A stretch of DNA of 64,000 nucleotides from Mya arenaria (Eukaryota > Mollusca > Bivalvia > Myida > Myidae), in the NCBI RefSeq assembly GCF_026914265.1, contig NC_069135.1, positions 20,639,639 through 20,703,638 of the forward strand. Reading direction: 5' to 3'. The notes beneath the pieces are model-generated. The model saw only the letters and a program-made list of their open reading frames with translations. It was not told the origin of the DNA and did no database searches. A program made the position numbers and the translations under genes. Of the stretch, positions 58,131 through 64,000 are shown piece after piece (position 1 is the stretch's first letter; each line of letters begins with the position of its first letter).

Positions 58131-59339
58131 GCGATGCATATGGCATTGTGGTTAAATCAATTCAAATATCTTGAACGCACTGGGCCTGTTGTAATTTGCA
58201 TTTAAACTCTTATCAATATAGGAACAGAGAGAGGAAAAAAGACGGTTGATGCGCTCACTTGCTTCTAAAAGCATTCACAAGTAGAGCTCTGACAATTTTC
58301 ACCAATACATTTTTAATAAGTTCAAATTGGTTATTCTTTTTAATTATTTGATTTATATCTACCTTACAAAACCTTTTCCCAGCTTTGTTAAAAATAGCTT
58401 TGAACGACCTAAGCATATAACAAGTTTTTCTAACAATGTACACAAACGTATTACTCAGTATTCTAAATGTATAAATTTGGCAACAATTTCTCAAAAAAAT
58501 CATGTATCCCTAAAAACAGGGTTCAGTTGACCTTTTCTACAATATTCGTAATAGTAACTTCTCGATGAAGTTTAAAACCATAAATAGGAATGGTAGTTAT
58601 GATCATTAAACCAATTTCAATAATTAAAATGAAATATAAGTGTGTGTTTTGTATAACTGAAATAAACTTCTTAACCCTGTTAAGCTTGAGAAATTACGAT
58701 ATGAGCCTATCTCTGGTTACATGAAACTTAAGACACCCTCAAATTTAATAGAGCTAAGATTTATCAGTAGGTCTACTTCTCTAGATGATTCATTCAAGAA
58801 GTGTAATATATGTAACCTCATTCACCGTTGAATCATTTTACAATACATGCTTGTCACCTTGTATATGTATTCAAAACCCGACATTTTAATCTTAGCTACT
58901 GGTATTGTTCACATTTTCAATACATCTCAATACATGTACTACAATAATTTAATTTATCGGCTTTAGAAACAAACGGAAATGTTGACTAAATCGTTCACTA
59001 CCTTTTACGAGACACGTTTAATAAAGGAATACAAACTAATCTAGTAGATAATTTACTTTTTGATCAGAAAAAAAGAAATAAAACATTTTTTTTAACATAA
59101 GATTTACATATCGATGACTATATCAATGCATTATACAGCTCTTAACTTTATAATGTATCGAACATGTTTTGCACGTCACATTTAAATATAATTTTTTTAA
59201 GTTTATTAATGACAAAGTCACAAAGACCAAATAAGCCTTGAAAGTTAAAAATCAAATACACAGAATTATAGTGAGTGACTATACGTTTAATATGTGCAAA
59301 TTAAATTTTAGTACTGTACACCTGTTTTATCTACAATTT

Positions 59340-60219
59340 TAACTTAATGTTTTTGTAGTTGTTCGTCTATAATACGCGCACATTATGATTATAAACAGCT
59401 CAATTGCAGCAACCGCTAACAGTGCCCCGAACATTCCCCAAAATGTCGTGATCGGAATTGTGTCTGAAATCGAAAAATAAAACAGAAAAGTGGAACGTCA
59501 GAGAATGATTCATTCAAAAGCACAGCCATTCCTCTCATTGTATGTGGATCCATGTGACAATGGAGCATCCAAAGACCCGGATTGGAGGCAGTAATTCTAA
59601 CAACAGCATAGCCACCCTTTGGAATCATTATCGTGTCCTTCTCGATGAAAACTTTGTATAATTAAAAGTTATACAGTCGACATTTGGTTGACCAGGATAC
59701 ACTAAAAATGGACAGTTTACAACAACACACCTATCGCTCGAGGTACACGCCCGATTTGATGTCAATGGTTCCTATTCGTTATACTGTAAAATGGCGTAAC
59801 CAGACAGGTCCACCCCGGCTTTAAGAGTCTTTGCTCTAATCCAGTAGTTTCCTACACTTTGGTGTGCTATCATTTCAATATCGCATTGTGTATTGTGTAA
59901 TATTATCGACTCAGCAGTTATCGGTTCTATGTCGAATCCGTCGCTAGCCACTATTTAAGACTTTGTCCGTCCATAGAGAATCTAAATGGAAAAGCACTGA
60001 CTCTGAAAATATCTTTCTCGACCGTTTATAAGCCCTGCATGCCATTTCATTTTCGTAAACGATGTACCTTCGATTGCCGGTACCCCAAATGGCGCCGCTA
60101 ATGGTTTGTTATCACCAAACATATTTTTTGAAGCTGTAGATCTGCCTCCCGTTTATGGTTGTATTCTGTTATGAAGACGACGTGCTCCTCAGACGCATTT
60201 TGAGTTCTTTCTCTGGACA
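59340..60219 (-). pseudogene. Decayed laccase copy
   Basis: It matches parts of the laccase at 19264-21060. The membrane-anchor exon (about 59340-59464) is nearly intact, with acceptor and TAA stop and one codon fewer. The exon with HCHMDPHTMRGM (about 59500-59640) is readable. Internal pieces are missing: the part holding HPIHSHGH (about 480 bases between 59640 and 59645), and about 90 bases near 60003. Small indels break the rest, and the 5' third with HWHG and HNH is absent because the sequence changes into the 32-bp minisatellite at about 60220. It cannot make an active oxidase. Confidence 0.88.
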
Positions 60220-60920
60220 TTCGATGCCGCGTATTATAGCATACGCATGAACATGCCATACTGTGTCTTTGCATTCGCATGAACATTCAATATCGTGTCG
60301 TTGTATTCGAATGATCATTCAACACCGTGTCATTGTATTCGCATGGACATTCAACACCGTGTCATTGTTTTCGCATTAACATTCAATACCGTGTCATTGC
60401 ATTCGCATGAATATTCCATACCGTGTTGTTGTATTCGCATTAACATTCCATACCGTGTCATTGTATTCGCATGAATATTCCATACCGTGTTGTTGTATTC
60501 GCATGAACATTCCATACCGCGTCATTGTATTCACATGAACATTCCATACCGTGTCATTGTATTTGCATGAACATTCCATACCGCGTCATTGTATTCACAT
60601 GAACATTCCATACCGTGTCATTGTATTTGCATGAACATTCCATACCGTGTCATTGTATACGCATGAACATTCAATACCGTATCATTGTATTCGCATGAAC
60701 ATTCAATACCGTGTCGTTGTATTCGAATGAACATTCCATACCGCGTCATTGTATTCGCATGAACATTCCATACCGTGTCGTTGTATACGCATGAACATTC
60801 CATGCCGTGTCGTTGTATACGCATAAACATTCCATACCGTGTGATTGTATTCGCATGAATATTCCATACCGCGTCATTGTATTTGCATGAACATTCCATA
60901 CCGCGTCATTGTATTCGCAG
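60220..60920. repeat. 32-bp minisatellite, array 3 (about 22 units)
   Basis: The same family and orientation as at 21898 and 39985. It abuts the truncated laccase on the left and the interior of a transposon on the right, so both borders here are deletion junctions. Open frames of up to 93 codons on the minus strand are repeat products. Confidence 0.95.
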
Positions 60921-61405
60921 AAAATTCAGGAAATTGGCCCCTATTGTGACATCAGTGCAATTGGCAGGAGATGCACAGCAGGGGATTGTCATGCCAAACA
61001 TTCCTTAAACTTTAATTCTTCTATAAGTGACCCACCCCCCAAAAACACAAAAAAAACTGTGTATAGTATTGATCTTAATCTAATTGCCTAGTTGTCAGAT
61101 CTCCGAACTGAGTATCCTGCTGTGCAGTTCTGGAGATATTTTTTTTGGACACTAATTGGCCCTGTGCCAATAAACGAATACACCGGAATTTGGCCCCTAC
61201 TGTGACACCAGTACAATTAGCAGAAGATGCACAGCAGGGGAATACCATGCCAAACATTCCTTAAACTGAGCCTTTAAGATATTTATCTTGCCACGAAGGT
61301 AACGCGAATATTAAATAGATAGCTTATTAAGTGGTTAACACGAAACAATTCGCGAACGTTAATAGGTTATCTTCAGGCAGTTATATGCCACCATAGGAAT
61401 CATAT
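60921..61405. mobile_element. Left-truncated copy of the 755-bp inverted-repeat element
   Basis: It corresponds to about 42280-42772. Both internal copies of the GPYCD segment (about 60930 and 61190) and the right terminus (GCGAACGTTAATAGG...GGCAGTTATATGCC) remain. The left terminus is missing. Confidence 0.6.
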
Positions 61406-64000
61406 AAACCAGCTCCATTATCTAATTTTTAAGTATCACGTTTTGAATAAATCACCTTTATACACTGTATAATTGAATATGAATCATTTTAATGATAGAT
61501 GGTAAAAGCACAATGAAGTTATCTGACAGCGGCAAAAATAAATGAAAGATGTTATGAATATGTTTACAGACAGGTTTTACAATTATCTTGTTTTTAAGAC
61601 AGAATGTCAATAACATTGGTCATTTCTGGATGAAGTTCTATGGACTGGCGTGTTGTCAAATATGTCCGTTGTTTAAAAAGGAAAGAAATATTATTTTATA
61701 TCATTGTATTTTGTTTATTGTCGGTGGTGCATGCTTGTGTATGGTATATTTCAAAAGATGCTTACTTTCGATGACTGAAGTGAAGATAAAATTTATTTAT
61801 TCGAAATTAACATATTCTACTTTATTCTTACGAAGATGACACTTTTCCTTTTACTTATTTTCTAAAAGCGAATTACATCCACAACGCAGTAGTGATATAG
61901 TACAAAACACAACCCACTCATTGATTTGAAATAAAACCCAGCCATTCCTTATTCATAAAAGAAATGTCAAGTTAATTTATTCTTAAAACAATAAGTTCAT
62001 AGATAATAAGATAAACACAAAAACAAATCATACAAACCTTCAACCTCCAACTTAATGTTAACTAAATAACGTAAACAGTGTTATAAGAGAGCATTGATAG
62101 TAAATACCTTTTAACCATGAGGTATTGTTGCCCCATAGACCAAAGGCATAACGGCATGTCGAATACAATGACTGAACGACGAAACTTGAGATTCATGGAG
62201 AATAATCTCACATGTTTACCATTATTGTTTAATATCATTTGATACACATAATATGTGTGTAAATTTGATATCACATCTATTTTTAAAGTATTTCATATAA
62301 CGACGAAACTATACACTCATGAAGAATAATCTTATATTTTTACCATTATTCTTTAATATGTGTGTCCATTTTATAGCACATCTATTTTTAAGGTATTCAA
62401 TATAACCACGAAACTTGAGATTTATGGAGAATAATTTCACATGTTTACTATTATTCTTTAATTTGTGTGTCCATTTTATGTACATGTATGTTTTGATAGG
62501 TCTTTAAATATAGTGCATGTACTTCATAACATTTACTTTAGAACATGTTACTTTTTTAATTAAAAGACTAGGTGTTCGAAATTGTAATTGTAATTTTCAA
62601 CGCAGTATTTCATGTAAAAATGCAAAAATCGTTTACATTTATTTAAATTGATTGATTAAAGTTGATGTCATATATTTATATTTACATCCGTACTTGATTT
62701 TATGAACGATAGAAATAGAGTTCATTTTGCATGACCTTTCGTGGCCTTTGTAAGCGGAGTTTGGCAAGAAACCAACGCTCTGATTGGGCGCTGCTGAATC
62801 ACCGTGCGTAGTGATCTTACTACGATCTACTTTATTGCTAAATATAGCAATGCACATGTTTTGTTGAATGCCGGCATGTTTACATGCTTCTTTTGATGTT
62901 TTACGAAGAATTTAAATGGAAGACATTATTTTCTAGAAATATCTTTTGAAAAATGTTCGATTTTGCATTTGATAACAAAAGAACACGCATTGAACGAATA
63001 ATAAAAACAAATTAAAATTGACGCGGTTTTGACTACGGTTTGTCTGCAAAAACTGTCAAAACAAACATGGCTGATGATTCTGAGTTCGGGGATTTCTTTC
63101 TAGGACAAATGTATGACCCATTTGGGATTTAGACAATGAATATATTTCCACGATAAAATTCGACGCTTATTTCATCTACATTTAAATACCTGAAATGAAA
63201 GGAGACTGTTAAAGTGTCATGTATTTTCGAACAGGCATTTTAATAAGGACAATTCGAGAAGACTAGCACATCACAACACGTCAATATCTTTGCAAAAGTT
63301 AATATAGAACAAAAAATGAAATTATGACGGTATTATTACCTTGAACTGGAAGTTATCCATTAAATCACCATGAGCACATTTTTATGCCCATTCACATGGG
63401 TCATACTTATTTAAAACATGTGTTAAAATGTATCGAAAGCTCTCTTGATTAAAATGAACATATTACAACAAAAATCATCATTATCTCCAGATAGTTTACA
63501 GAAACTACCAAATGATTAAACAAAATCTTTGACTTTTCATGCAAACTACTGCGACAAGTGCTCTTACCATTTACATTCGGTCTACATGTTTTGTTCCCCT
63601 TTGTTGTAATTAAAGACTTGTTCTCAAACTCTATAAGAGCGAAAAATATAAACAAATATAAAGGAAAAAGGTACCATATATGCTAGCGCGATTCATGGAT
63701 ATGCAAAATCGCGGCCGAGCGTTTATACGGCATGAACGCACAAAAATAAGAATCAATCCTTAAGTATTTCGTTATTTGTCTGTGTTTGCTCTCGAGGAAT
63801 TACTGCTAGGTTTTCAAAAATTAATTTGAGTATTTCTAACAATTTTGGAAAGGAAAAATCAGCTATTGGATGTCATTATCGGGGATATGAACACAGTTGG
63901 GCTTTTTTAAGTATGTGTTTAGTGTTGAGTTCTTCGGAAACCACACAATTTTACCAGCTCAACTGCGTTCATTACCCAGATAATGATATCTATTACGCAA
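61406..64000. other. Block 3 right part and unique sequence
   Basis: 61406-62500 matches the conserved non-coding block of 22880-24200 and 42775-43620, and includes two internal near-repeats of a TTTACCATTATTCTTTAATATGTG-type phrase, written here only as a pattern (about 62210-62240 and 62340-62370). From about 62550 the sequence is unique. A moderately GC-rich stretch with a CCAAT-like ATTGG (62785) is followed at 63067 by an ATG in good context (AAACATGG) opening a 21-codon frame, MADDSEFGDFFLGQMYDPFGI. This might be a first exon, but no donor or following exon is evident. Confidence 0.4.

Overview
The window is AT-rich animal genomic DNA: spliced genes with GT-AG introns, tRNA-derived SINEs, many small inverted-repeat transposons (MITEs), microsatellites and minisatellites. 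The gene families present (a DZIP3-like HEPN domain fused to NACHT, a SUEL-type lectin receptor, a laccase-type multicopper oxidase) and the repeat style point to a mollusc, most likely a bivalve. This is inference, and no species is claimed. No bacterial operon, CRISPR array, rRNA gene or retrovirus-like element was seen.

Layout. 1-3.3 kb: the 5' exons of an FG-repeat nucleoporin-like gene on the minus strand, running off the left edge. 3.3-8.3 kb: non-coding DNA with a SINE. 8.3-16.6 kb: a four-exon plus-strand gene for a HEPN / coiled-coil / NACHT protein of about 1035 residues, an NLR-like immune-type NTPase. 19.3-21.6 kb: a minus-strand laccase whose last exon adds a membrane anchor. 27.0-32.6 kb and 45.2-51.4 kb: two paralogous minus-strand genes for a type I membrane receptor (signal peptide, SUEL lectin, CUB-like domain, Thr-rich stalk, transmembrane helix, short tail with NPxY). 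59.3-60.2 kb: a decayed laccase copy. 62.7-64 kb: nothing firm.

From about 17.2 kb to 62.7 kb the DNA is a nested segmental duplication. The ideal block order is: (AATC)n, laccase, 32-bp minisatellite, a conserved non-coding stretch, 22-bp minisatellite, (CA)n, lectin-receptor gene, second 22-bp minisatellite, (TG)n. Block 1 (17.2-39.7 kb) is nearly complete. Block 2 (39.75-55.3 kb) has lost the laccase but keeps its 5' flank and carries the better-preserved receptor gene. A third block (57-62.7 kb) has a receptor 3'-exon relic, the broken laccase and the 32-bp array. MITEs and a SINE inserted in single blocks leave filled and empty sites that order these events.

The genes do not form an operon. 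A cytosolic HEPN-NACHT protein beside duplicated lectin receptors with mucin-like stalks would fit an innate-immune neighbourhood, but this is inferred from domain content only. All exon joins were worked out by hand from splice consensus and reading phase, without transcript data.
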